Source: Phycisphaeraceae bacterium (GTDB taxonomy: Bacteria; Planctomycetota; Phycisphaerae; Phycisphaerales; Phycisphaeraceae). From it: a DNA stretch of 11,823 nucleotides. Position numbers and translations under genes: made by a program. The stretch spans positions 1 through 11,823 of the forward strand of contig JADZET010000382.1 in NCBI GenBank assembly GCA_020850375.1, read 5' to 3'. Positions 1-5,975 of the stretch are shown here, piece by piece (position 1 is the stretch's first letter; every line of letters begins with the position of its first letter). Below the pieces are notes generated by a model that searched no databases, had not been told where the DNA came from, and was given only the letters and a program-made list of their open reading frames with translations.

Positions 1-718
1 GGCCCAGGCCGTCGGTGAGCATGCCGGTGATGGTGCCCGAGCGGTAGCCGAACATCAGGGCCTTGCCGAAGCCGTAGGGGGCGGCGGCGGCGACGCGGAG
101 GTTGCCGATGGTGGCCATCCGCATGCCGACCAGGCCGACCGTGGCCGAGAAGAGCGCGCCGACGAAGAACGCGGCGGCGCGGCCGATGGCGTAGGTCTTG
201 GCCAGTTCATCCGGCCGGAACGCCCGGCTGGCGTAGAGAACGCCGACGAGGGCGAGGATCAGGACGCCCACGACGGTCATCTGCCGCAGCAGGTAGGCGT
301 TGGCGCCCTCGCGGACGGCGGCGGCGATGGCCTGCATCTTGGGCGTGCCCTTGTCGGCGTTCTTGACCTGGCTGACGAGCATGCCGGCATAGCCCAGGGC
401 GGCTAGGGCGGTGATCAGCGACAGCCACAGGGCCACGCGCTCGCCCGTCGAGAACGACGGGCTGGTCATGAAGGAGAAGTATTTGAACTGGGCATGCTCG
501 GGCGCGGCGTGTGGGGCGGCGGGCATTCCCGTCGCGGGCGCCTCAACGGCCGGGGCGCTGGGGGCCGTGGGCATCTCGACCTGGGCCAGCGTGGTCGAGC
601 CGGCGAAGTAGCCGGCCGAGCCCGGCGAGCCGTAGACGCTGCCGTATACATAGAAGCCCGCGAACAGCACCAGCATCGTCAGCAAGAACCCTCGTCGACC
701 CAAGCGTACGCCAGACAT
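1..718 (-). CDS. hppA: Membrane-bound proton/sodium-translocating pyrophosphatase, N-terminal part (runs off the left edge)
   Basis: This is the first 239 codons of a V-type pyrophosphatase, an integral membrane pump that couples pyrophosphate hydrolysis to H+ or Na+ export. The reading frame is open from ATG 718 to the window edge. Residues 11-28 form a first hydrophobic segment. Residues 49-75 are an Ala/Pro-rich linker. Residues 93-118 and 146-163 look like membrane helices, and 184-213 match a conserved family segment (FFVGALFSATVGLVGMR followed by ATIGNLRVAAAA). The segment QAIAAAVREGANAYLLRQ at 129-146 also fits the family. The start is set by AAGGAG at 726-731, seven bases before ATG. 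The catalytic Asp/Lys motifs and the residues that decide potassium dependence lie outside the window, so ion specificity cannot be judged. The secretion-signal-like N-terminus with its Ala/Pro linker is longer than in typical family members. Confidence 0.9.
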   Translation of the reverse strand, partial: MSGVRLGRRGFLLTMLVLFAGFYVYGSVYGSPGSAGYFAGSTTLAQVEMPTAPSAPAVEAPATGMPAAPHAAPEHAQFKYFSFMTSPSFSTGERVALWLSLITALAALGYAGMLVSQVKNADKGTPKMQAIAAAVREGANAYLLRQMTVVGVLILALVGVLYASRAFRPDELAKTYAIGRAAAFFVGALFSATVGLVGMRMATIGNLRVAAAAPYGFGKALMFGYRSGTITGMLTDGLG

Positions 719-1079
719 ACCTGTGCTCCTTGGCCAGCCCTTGACCAGCCTGATTGTGCTACCCGTCGATGTCCGGCCGACATTCGTTCGCCGGGGGCGA
801 GGACGGGGCTTGTGCGAGTAAGAACATGGTGGGTGATGAGCGGGAAAATCACCTCCGAGCCGGAGGAATGAGCTGACGGAACACGAAGCCGCAGCCCACG
901 CTCCGCTCAACAGCAGACATTTAAGTTGTTTTTGATTGATTCGTCAAATCGCCGGCCCCTGGCGGGGTCCACCATGGACTGACCACTTCCAGACGCCGGT
1001 ACAAACCATGGACCCTGGCGAGTGCATCCGAGGGTCTTATCGGCCAACGTCCGAGAAATCGTCGAATATCAGGACTGAT
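719..1079 (-). other. Intergenic region and probable hppA leader
   Basis: There is no convincing gene in these 361 bases. On the minus strand they contain the hppA promoter (919-947) and an approximately 190-base leader. Inside the leader is a 6-bp hairpin with a 3-base loop (852-857 pairing with 861-866), and AAGGAG sits at the end as the ribosome binding site. Between the promoter and the pdxH stop lies an imperfect inverted repeat (GGGTCCA at 965-971, TGGACCC at 1009-1015, each next to a CCATGG). It has no T-run and could only be a weak pdxH terminator. Confidence 0.5.
919..947 (-). promoter_or_regulatory. Probable sigma-70-type promoter of hppA
   Basis: Read on the minus strand, TTGACG (942-947) is followed after exactly 17 bases by TTAAAT (919-924). 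The spacer is A-rich in otherwise GC-rich DNA. The -35 box matches 5 of 6 consensus bases and the -10 box 4 of 6. Transcription would start near 912 and give a leader of about 190 bases. Inferred from motifs only. Confidence 0.5.
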
Positions 1080-1727
1080 TCAGGGTTGCAGCCGTTCGCG
1101 ACGCCATGCCCCCTCAGTCTCCCGTGTGTAGCGCAGCCGGTCGTGGAGCCGGTTCTCTCGACCCTGCCAGAACTCGATGGCCGTCGGCTCGACACGATAT
1201 CCCCCCCAGCGATCGGGCACCGGCACTTCCAGGCCGTGCCACTGGGCTTCGAGTCGAGCCAATCGCTCCTCAAGCTCTTGCCGGCCGGCGATGGGCTGGC
1301 TCTGGTGCGACGCGAGGGCGCCTAGCTGCGACCCGCGCGGCCGACGGCGGGCGTAGGCCTCGACCTCCTGCCGGCTGACCGCGATCGCCTTGCCCTCGAC
1401 GCGGACCTGCCGCTCGAGCGCCGCCCAGTAGAACACCAGCGCGACCCTCGGGTTGGCCGCGATCTGCCGGCCCTTGGGGCTGTCGAGGTTGGTGAAAAAG
1501 ACCAGGCCCTGCGCGTCGAAGCCCTTGAGCAGGACCATGCGGGCCGAGGGCTGGCCGTCGGGCCCGACGGTGGCCAGGGTCATGGCGTTGGCCTCGAACC
1601 ACTGGCCGGGGTTGGCGACGGTCGCCTGCTCGAACCATTGCGTGAACAGTGTCCACGGATCAGCGGGGGCGTCCTGCTCGCGCAGGCCGGCGAGCATGTA
1701 CTGTCGGCGAAGGTCTGCCAGGTCCAT
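1080..1727 (-). CDS. pdxH: Pyridoxamine/pyridoxine 5'-phosphate oxidase
   Basis: This is an FMN-dependent cytosolic enzyme that oxidises pyridoxine or pyridoxamine 5'-phosphate to pyridoxal 5'-phosphate, the last step of de novo and salvage vitamin B6 synthesis. At 215 aa it has the usual family length. The N-terminal segment (LRRQYMLAGL, 6-15) binds the substrate region in homologues. SARMVLLKGFDAQGLVFFTN (61-80) and the segment to about 113 (SPKGRQIAANP, then YWAALERQVRVEG) form the split-barrel FMN site. The C-terminal signature NRLHDRLRY...W..ERLQP (192-215) contains the Arg and His that contact the substrate phosphate and pyridine ring in the family. A GGAG lies six bases upstream of ATG 1727. 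It stands apart from hppA downstream by 361 bases with a separate promoter, and a terminator lies about 90 bases upstream, so it is probably transcribed alone. Confidence 0.95.
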   Translation of the reverse strand: MDLADLRRQYMLAGLREQDAPADPWTLFTQWFEQATVANPGQWFEANAMTLATVGPDGQPSARMVLLKGFDAQGLVFFTNLDSPKGRQIAANPRVALVFYWAALERQVRVEGKAIAVSRQEVEAYARRRPRGSQLGALASHQSQPIAGRQELEERLARLEAQWHGLEVPVPDRWGGYRVEPTAIEFWQGRENRLHDRLRYTRETEGAWRRERLQP

Positions 1728-1812
1728 CCGTGCTCCGTGGTCCGCGTTGTGTGGCGTTCACCGCGTCGCCGAATCGGCCGGCCCACCGCGGGTCGGTCCC
1801 GGCCGAGAAGGT

Positions 1813-1851
1813 ACAAAGAAAAATCCTCTGCCGGGTTGCGGCAGAGGATTT
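1813..1851 (-). terminator. Intrinsic terminator on the minus strand, upstream of pdxH
   Basis: A perfect 12-bp stem (1821-1832 with 1840-1851) and a 7-base loop are followed, on the minus strand, by a T-rich run ending TTCTTT (1815-1820). The plus-strand reading has no T-run. It would end a transcript arriving from the right, that is, one that reads through the 15-base repeat array. It lies about 90 bases before the pdxH start, so pdxH needs its own promoter or readthrough. Confidence 0.75.
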
Positions 1852-1914
1852 GGTAGTCGCTTCGAGGTCTTTCTGCGCCGACCGGCGGAACGGAACGACG
1901 CTCTCTCCTCCTAA

Positions 1915-2082
1915 CTTTCTCCCTCCGGAGCTTTCTCCCTCGAAGCTTTCTCCTCCGAAACTTTCTCCCTCCATCTTTCTCCCAACCAACTTTCTCCCAA
2001 CCATCCTTCTCCCATCCGAGCTTTCTCCCCGTCGCTTTCCCGCAATTCCTGGCTTTCTCTCCCGCGGCTTTCTCCCTCCGGG
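1915..2082. repeat. Eleven-copy 15-base tandem repeat array (CTTTCTCCC core)
   Basis: Copies of the core CTTTCTCCC (GGGAGAAAG on the minus strand) start at 1915, 1931, 1946, 1961, 1975, 1990, 2005 (one mismatch), 2021, 2035 (diverged), 2053 and 2068. Spacings are 16, 15, 15, 14, 15, 15, 16, 14, 18 and 15 bases. The linker is variable, often CCGAAG- or CCAACC-like. A related core also occurs at about 2424. Because the spacings are not all multiples of three, no single reading frame is kept. On the minus strand all three frames become Gly/Glu/Lys/Arg-rich, the outcome expected from the base composition alone. The array is strongly strand-asymmetric: purine-rich on the minus strand, pyrimidine-rich on the plus strand. 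Confidence 0.85.
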
Positions 2083-2611
2083 GAACCAGGTCAAACGGGG
2101 GCTTTCGGGGTTCCGGCACCACCGATAGCGGTTGAACCGGATTCGGACTGACGAAGCGATTCTCCAGGTCGCTCAGCCTGCCCTTCTGGATGTCTAGCGT
2201 GAAACTGCTCCTCTCCTCCTGGCTGATTGCCATGAGGTTCAGGCCGCCGTCGGCCTGAGACGGGTCTGACCGTCTCCCGATTCCCTCCTAACCTGCTTCC
2301 ATGCTCCCTAAGGGGAAGGCCGACGTTCCGCCGTCCTGAAAGCTGACCGAACCCTTTGCGGGTTGATCCACGAAACATCAGGATTCATCCGCCTTCGTCA
2401 GCCTATAGTGGGAATAAGCTGACCTTTCTCCCTAGAAATGCTCCTCCTTCTACTGAATCAGGTCTGACCCATCCGAGAACACACTCGACGATCCACTAGG
2501 GATACTACCGCCTGACTCCGTGACCCACAAGCTCATCTGTGACAATTTCGTTCGAATGTTGAAATATTAAAACCGTGTTATTTCTCGTTGATGGGTCTTC
2601 CCAGCCCCCCA

Positions 2612-3514
2612 TCAGATGCCCTCGACGCTGAAGATCAGGCCGACTCGTCGCGAGCCATGGGCCGTAAGCGATGGTCCCATAAATACTTCTGCCATAGACT
2701 GTGGGGCGGATTGTTGATCGCTCGACGCCGCTTTTTCCACACCATGCGGCCCCCCTGGGTTTGACAAGGGCGCCTCGAAAATCGGTGAGGGCACGGCCGT
2801 GAGAACATAGACAACTTCTCCACCTATCATCAACCGGCATCGCAGATCCGAAAGCACGATCGCCTGCCCGGGGTCACTCTGCTGGAAGTAGGGCGTCAAT
2901 TCGACCTGTTTCTCGCCCGAGGCAAAGACCTGATAGCTGACAAAACACCCCGAGCCGGCGATCAACGCCTCGATCTGCTGCTGCTGGCCTCGGGCGTCGC
3001 GAAGGTGGAGCCGCGTCGGAATGTCCGCGAGCAGGGAGCGCCGAACCTCCAATCGGCCGACCCATCCGGGCATCAGCAGGGTGGACGACGGCGCACCGGC
3101 CCAGGAGACGTCGCGGATCAGTCCACGATCCTCGATCTGTTTCCACGTCGCCGGGTCGGTCCAGCGCCAGACCAGCCCGTTGGCCGCGGCGGCTATCGTC
3201 GCCCTCGGGTCGGACCGCATGGGGACGGGCAGTTGGTCCATCGGCCGCAGCACGGCCTCAACCGCCGGCTCACCCGCAATCCACGTCACCCGGCGCAGCA
3301 CGAGGCGCACCATCCCCGCCGGCAGGGGCTGCTCGGACTGTGGAAACCGCGGCTGCGGCTCGGGATCGGTCCTGCACCCCGCGAGGCTCACCCCTGCCGC
3401 AATCATCACCAGCCCCAGGATGGGCAGGCACAGCCGTGAGATGAAAGTTGGGACGATCGATCGAGGGTCGCACCCCGCGCGCCCCACCATTGTCCTACGT
3501 CTGGTCCAGAACAT
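2612..3514 (-). CDS. Predicted lipoprotein of unknown function
   Basis: I do not recognise a family. With the start at ATG 3514 the product is 300 aa. It has an Arg-rich n-region (WTRRRTMVGR), a hydrophobic stretch (about 31-44) and a lipobox LAGC with the lipidated Cys at residue 47, followed by an acidic/proline-rich linker, so it should be exported and membrane-anchored. The body is a mix of beta-like hydrophobic stretches (RLVLRRVTWIAG, GEVVYVLTAV) without catalytic motifs I can name. The Val/Leu/Arg-rich sequence fits a small beta domain. Start choice is uncertain: ATG 3490 would also keep the signal peptide, and neither has a strong Shine-Dalgarno sequence. The frame stays open to 3769, but that ATG overlaps the promoter -10 box. 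A candidate promoter and terminator lie upstream (3672-3795). Confidence 0.7.
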   Translation of the reverse strand: MFWTRRRTMVGRAGCDPRSIVPTFISRLCLPILGLVMIAAGVSLAGCRTDPEPQPRFPQSEQPLPAGMVRLVLRRVTWIAGEPAVEAVLRPMDQLPVPMRSDPRATIAAAANGLVWRWTDPATWKQIEDRGLIRDVSWAGAPSSTLLMPGWVGRLEVRRSLLADIPTRLHLRDARGQQQQIEALIAGSGCFVSYQVFASGEKQVELTPYFQQSDPGQAIVLSDLRCRLMIGGEVVYVLTAVPSPIFEAPLSNPGGPHGVEKAASSDQQSAPQSMAEVFMGPSLTAHGSRRVGLIFSVEGI

Positions 3515-3671
3515 GCTGCGCCGCCCCGCGTGCCGGTGTGATCGATCGGCGGCCCAGCTTAACGCCGGCAGACACCCCCCACCACCTCCTAACGGCTGGC
3601 CAGGGCATGAAAAAAAAGGCTGAGAATGCGGCGGGGCAAGAGACATGGCGTGATGCCCCCCTGGTCGCGAT

Positions 3672-3764
3672 GAAAAAAAATGGCCTGTCCGAACAGAACA
3701 GGCCATCCCCGGCAGGGCGACGAATCGGCCGCGGACCCGTAGGGGCGCAGCCTTTTTCGTCCGC
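3672..3764 (-). ncRNA. Candidate structured small RNA or attenuated leader
   Basis: A minus-strand promoter (3768-3795) is followed after about 90 bases by an intrinsic terminator (3673-3706), and no gene fits in between. The RNA would begin near 3762-3764 with GCGGACGAA. Its first six bases can pair with GTCCGC (3731-3736), and GACGAA within it can instead pair with TTCGTC (3719-3724). These pairings overlap and exclude each other, as in a switch. It matches no RNA family I can recall, and it is not SRP RNA, 6S or tmRNA by sequence. If polymerase passes the terminator, the transcript would run into the lipoprotein gene 160 bases further on, so a 5' leader with attenuation is the alternative. 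Inferred from motifs; no expression evidence. Confidence 0.4.
3673..3706 (-). terminator. Strong intrinsic terminator on the minus strand
   Basis: ATGGCCTGT (3680-3688) and ACAGGCCAT (3698-3706) form a perfect 9-bp stem with a 9-base loop. On the minus strand this is followed directly by a run of T (complement of A 3673-3680). On the plus strand the stem is followed by CCCC, so it works only for minus-strand transcripts. No minus-strand gene lies immediately upstream of it. Confidence 0.8.
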
Positions 3765-3767
3765 AAC

Positions 3768-3795
3768 ATTGTAACATATGACTACACTTGTACAA
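3768..3795 (-). promoter_or_regulatory. Candidate promoter for the structured RNA / lipoprotein leader
   Basis: On the minus strand, TTGTAC (3790-3795) is followed after 16 bases by TACAAT (3768-3773), in a short AT-rich patch of GC-rich DNA. The -10 box matches 5 of 6 consensus bases and the -35 only 3 of 6. The predicted start near 3762 coincides with the 5' end of the GCGGAC stem. Confidence 0.4.
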
Positions 3796-3938
3796 GATGT
3801 CGAGGAAGCACAGGCATTTCCGTTCCGACCGGGGGGATGCGGTGCCGGCCGGGGTGACCCGACTCGCGTCCCAACAGCCCGACAGGCCGGCGGCTCGCTC
3901 CGCCGTCCACGCGGCCTTGCCGGGAACTTGCGCCAACC

Positions 3939-3967
3939 TTGACGCTGATGGCGCCGGGGTGGAGAAT
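3939..3967 (+). promoter_or_regulatory. Probable promoter of tRNA-Cys
   Basis: TTGACG (3939-3944), a 17-base spacer and GAGAAT (3962-3967) place the predicted start near 3974, about seven bases before the mature tRNA. The -35 box is identical to that proposed for hppA. Confidence 0.5.
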
Positions 3968-3980
3968 GCCCCGCTGCGTC

Positions 3981-4054
3981 GGCCGCGTGCCCGAGTGGAC
4001 CAAGGGGACGGATTGCAAATCCGTTTGTCGTGGGTTCGAATCCCACCGCGGCCT
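3981..4054 (+). tRNA. tRNA-Cys (anticodon GCA)
   Basis: A complete 74-base cloverleaf can be folded. The acceptor GGCCGCG (3981-3987) pairs with CGCGGCC (4047-4053). The D stem is CCC/GGG, and the anticodon stem ACGGA/TCCGT carries a seven-base loop TTGCAAA with GCA at 4015-4017. The T arm is GTGGG-TTCGAAT-CCCAC. The discriminator base is T at 4054, as expected for tRNA-Cys. CCA is not encoded, so the 3' end needs tRNase Z cleavage and CCA addition. The next gene downstream encodes tRNase Z. Confidence 0.95.
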
Positions 4055-4110
4055 CTTCAAGACGATCGAGGCGGGTTCTTCCGCGTCCACCGCGTGAAAG
4101 ACCTCCCCCA

Positions 4111-4162
4111 GGGCTCGTGCCGGGCCAGGACCTCGATCCCTTCGGCCCACCGGCACGAGCCC
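4111..4162 (+). promoter_or_regulatory. Perfect 13-bp inverted repeat just before the tRNase Z start
   Basis: GGGCTCGTGCCGG (4111-4123) and CCGGCACGAGCCC (4150-4162) are exact reverse complements with a 26-base loop, which itself can pair further (GCC 4124-4126 with GGC 4144-4146). The stem ends 11 bases before ATG 4174, where a ribosome binding site would be expected. No T-run follows, so it is not a classic terminator. It could separate the tRNA from the mRNA or control translation of tRNase Z. The function is an inference. Confidence 0.55.
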
Positions 4163-4173
4163 CGCCCGCCGCG

Positions 4174-5124
4174 ATGATTCCACCCCAGCCGCCCCCACCG
4201 CCCCCCCGCCGGCCCCAGCTCGGGTTCCTGGTCATCCCCCCCTTTCGCATCCAGGGGCTGTCCATCGCCGGCGAAGAAACCGCCGTCCAGGTCCCCGAGA
4301 TGGACCTTTGTTTCGACATCGGCCGCTGCCCCCGGTCGGCCCTGTCGAGCAAGTTCGTGGCCCTGTCCCACGGGCACATGGACCACGCCGCTTCCTTCGC
4401 CTACTACTTCTCCCAGCGCCAGTTCCAGGGCATGGGCGTGGGCACGCTCGTCTGCCCGCAGGCCCTGGTGCAGCCCATCCACAACGTGATGCGCGGCTGG
4501 ATCGACCTCGAGGCCCAACGCACCCCCTACGAGGTCATGGGCATGGCCCCGGACGACGAGATCGAGATCAAGAACAATCTGATCCTGCGCGCCTTCGGCA
4601 CCTTGCACACGGTCCCCTCGTTGGGCTACGTCGTCATCGAGCGGAGGAGCAAGCTGCGGCCCGAGCTGGTCGGTCTGCCGCAGGAGAAGCTCGTCGAGCT
4701 CAAGCAGCAGGGCCGGTCGATCACGCAGATCATCGACGTGCCGCAGATCTGCTACACCGGCGACACGATGTGGGGCCCCTTCTTCGATCGGCCCGACGTG
4801 AAGCAGGCCAGGATCCTGATCACCGAGTGCACCTTCATCGAGCCCGGCCACCGCTCCCGCGCGGCCGTGGGCAAGCACCTGCACCTCGACGACATCGTCG
4901 AGCTGGTCAAGATCAGCCAGGCCGAGGCGATCGTCCTGACGCACCTGTCCCGCCGCACGCACATCGGCCAGGCCCAGAAGTGGCTCGACGAGGCCCTCCC
5001 CGCCGAGCACCGCGGACGGGTCATGCTCCTGATGGACCACCGCGCCAACCGCGCCCGCTACGATCAGCAGGCCACTAAGGCTGTCTCGCTCCCGCCCGCG
5101 GAAGACCCGGCCGGGGAGGAATAA
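4174..5124 (+). CDS. rnz: Ribonuclease Z (tRNase Z), metallo-beta-lactamase fold
   Basis: This is a cytosolic zinc endonuclease that removes 3' trailers from tRNA precursors lacking encoded CCA. The product is 316 aa, the size of short-form tRNase Z. The metal-binding signature SHGHMDHAA is at 65-73 (His66, His68, Asp70, His71). Further probable ligands are His145 (TLHTVPS), Asp197 (CYTGDT) and His257 (LTHLSRR). The segment GKHLHLDDI (233-241) is also typical of the family. The start follows the tRNA and hairpin but has no Shine-Dalgarno sequence. The first residues, MIPPQ followed by six prolines, are unusual. It lies 119 bases after tRNA-Cys and 29 bases before rsmJ, as the probable first protein gene of a three-gene unit. 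A related MBL hydrolase with another substrate remains possible but less likely. Confidence 0.85.
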   Translation: MIPPQPPPPPPRRPQLGFLVIPPFRIQGLSIAGEETAVQVPEMDLCFDIGRCPRSALSSKFVALSHGHMDHAASFAYYFSQRQFQGMGVGTLVCPQALVQPIHNVMRGWIDLEAQRTPYEVMGMAPDDEIEIKNNLILRAFGTLHTVPSLGYVVIERRSKLRPELVGLPQEKLVELKQQGRSITQIIDVPQICYTGDTMWGPFFDRPDVKQARILITECTFIEPGHRSRAAVGKHLHLDDIVELVKISQAEAIVLTHLSRRTHIGQAQKWLDEALPAEHRGRVMLLMDHRANRARYDQQATKAVSLPPAEDPAGEE

Positions 5125-5153
5125 CCCCGAACCGATGATCACGGGGTCCTGCC

Positions 5154-5975
5154 ATGGGCCACCCATCGCTCACCATCCACGTGGCCGCGGACCCGCCGAC
5201 CGACGCCCTGGTCGCGCGGGCCAGGTCGCTGGCCGAGCGACTGGGGTTGAGCTGGGCCGATGACGCCTCGCCGGCCACGGAGGATTTGTCGCTCTACGTG
5301 CTGGCGGTGACGGGGCATGGCCTGGAGCTGCGCCAGCCGGCGGCGAGGCGGACGCGGCCGCTGCGGATCGACTGGCGACGGGACATCGACACACGCTCGC
5401 CGGCCGGCCGATCGACGCGCCAACCCCTGGCCAAGGCCGTGGGGCTCGGCAGACGCGGTGAAGCTGCATTACGCACGCTCGACCTGACCGCCGGCCTAGG
5501 CGAGGACGCCTACGTCCTGGCCTGCCTGGGCGCGACGGTCACCGCCGTCGAGCGAAACCCTGTCCTGGCTGCCCTCCTCCTGGAAGCGCATGAGCGGTGG
5601 GCGGCGGAGGACCCCGAGACGGCGGCACGACTGCGCTTCATCCACGCCGACAGCCTGAGGGTGCTGCAAGACCCCTCCTCGGTCGGGGGGCCGTTCGAGG
5701 TGATCTACCTCGACCCGATGTTCCCCGCTGACGCCCGCCACGGCGCCGAACGACGCCCGCTGCAGGTGGTCCGCTCGCTCGTCGGCGACGACCCCGACGC
5801 CGCGGCGCTGCTGCCATGGGCCCAGCGGATCGCCCGGCGACGCGTCGTGGTCAAACGTCCGCACAGGGCCCCGCCCCTGGGCGATGCGCCGCCCTCGCAC
5901 ACCATCGACGGCAAGGCCGTGCGGTGGGACGTCTACATGATCCATCCGTCAATCGCCAAGGAGGACGAGCCATGA
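5154..5975 (+). CDS. rsmJ: 16S rRNA (guanine-N2)-methyltransferase RsmJ
   Basis: This is an S-adenosylmethionine-dependent methyltransferase. The family modifies G1516 (E. coli numbering) of 16S rRNA in the small ribosomal subunit. The product is 273 aa, slightly longer than typical. Motif I is DLTAGLGEDAY (110-120), followed by AVERNP (131-136) with the acidic SAM-contacting Glu133. The catalytic-region motif is YLDPMFP (185-191), and VVVKRP (231-236) matches the conserved strand near the end. The N-terminal 90 residues are the less conserved family domain. ATG 5154 has no strong ribosome binding site, so translation may depend on readthrough from rnz 29 bases upstream. Its stop codon overlaps the next start by ATGA, implying coupling. 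Confidence 0.9.
   Translation: MGHPSLTIHVAADPPTDALVARARSLAERLGLSWADDASPATEDLSLYVLAVTGHGLELRQPAARRTRPLRIDWRRDIDTRSPAGRSTRQPLAKAVGLGRRGEAALRTLDLTAGLGEDAYVLACLGATVTAVERNPVLAALLLEAHERWAAEDPETAARLRFIHADSLRVLQDPSSVGGPFEVIYLDPMFPADARHGAERRPLQVVRSLVGDDPDAAALLPWAQRIARRRVVVKRPHRAPPLGDAPPSHTIDGKAVRWDVYMIHPSIAKEDEP

Larger units (their letters stand above)
1728..2611. other. 884-base region without a convincing gene
   Basis: This region holds the pdxH upstream sequence, the minus-strand terminator (1813-1851), a 15-base tandem repeat array (1915-2082), and from 2083 to 2611 mostly unrecognised sequence with short scattered repeats. AAGCTGACC occurs at 2340-2348 and 2416-2424, the second copy running directly into another CTTTCTCCC. 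GGTCTGACC occurs twice, near 2264 and 2461. Minus-strand frames beginning at 2378 and 2233 are open, but both lack a good ribosome binding site. The part from about 2530 to 2580 is AT-rich. Confidence 0.5.
3515..3980. other. Divergent intergenic region between the lipoprotein gene and tRNA-Cys
   Basis: This region carries the minus-strand promoter/structured RNA/terminator unit (3672-3795) and the plus-strand tRNA-Cys promoter (3939-3967). Between 3515 and 3670 there is GC-rich sequence with an A8 run at about 3610. I see no gene. Between 3796 and 3938 I see nothing specific. Confidence 0.5.

Noticed and set aside
1915..2082. CRISPR-like regular spacing
   Set aside because: The 15-base period is far too short for CRISPR repeats and spacers, and there are no cas genes in the window.
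1580..2233. Minus-strand 217-codon frame starting MAISQEERSS
   Set aside because: The first 50 residues look plausible, but the frame runs through the repeat array and an intrinsic terminator into pdxH, and it has no ribosome binding site. Kept only as a possibility in the findings.
2091..2378. Minus-strand 95-codon frame
   Set aside because: Arg/Gly-rich composition with no ribosome binding site and no motif; it is probably an accident of GC-rich sequence.
2584..2615. GATGGG/CCCATC hairpin as terminator of the lipoprotein gene
   Set aside because: The stem is only six bases and no T-run follows on the minus strand.
3607..3774. Short plus-strand frame starting MKKKAENAAG
   Set aside because: No ribosome binding site, it runs against the minus-strand terminator and promoter, and the Lys codons come from the A8 runs.
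3782..4198. Minus-strand frame with RWDSNPRQTDLQSV-like sequence
   Set aside because: It is antisense to tRNA-Cys; such sequence arises from the reverse complement of a tRNA and is a common false gene.
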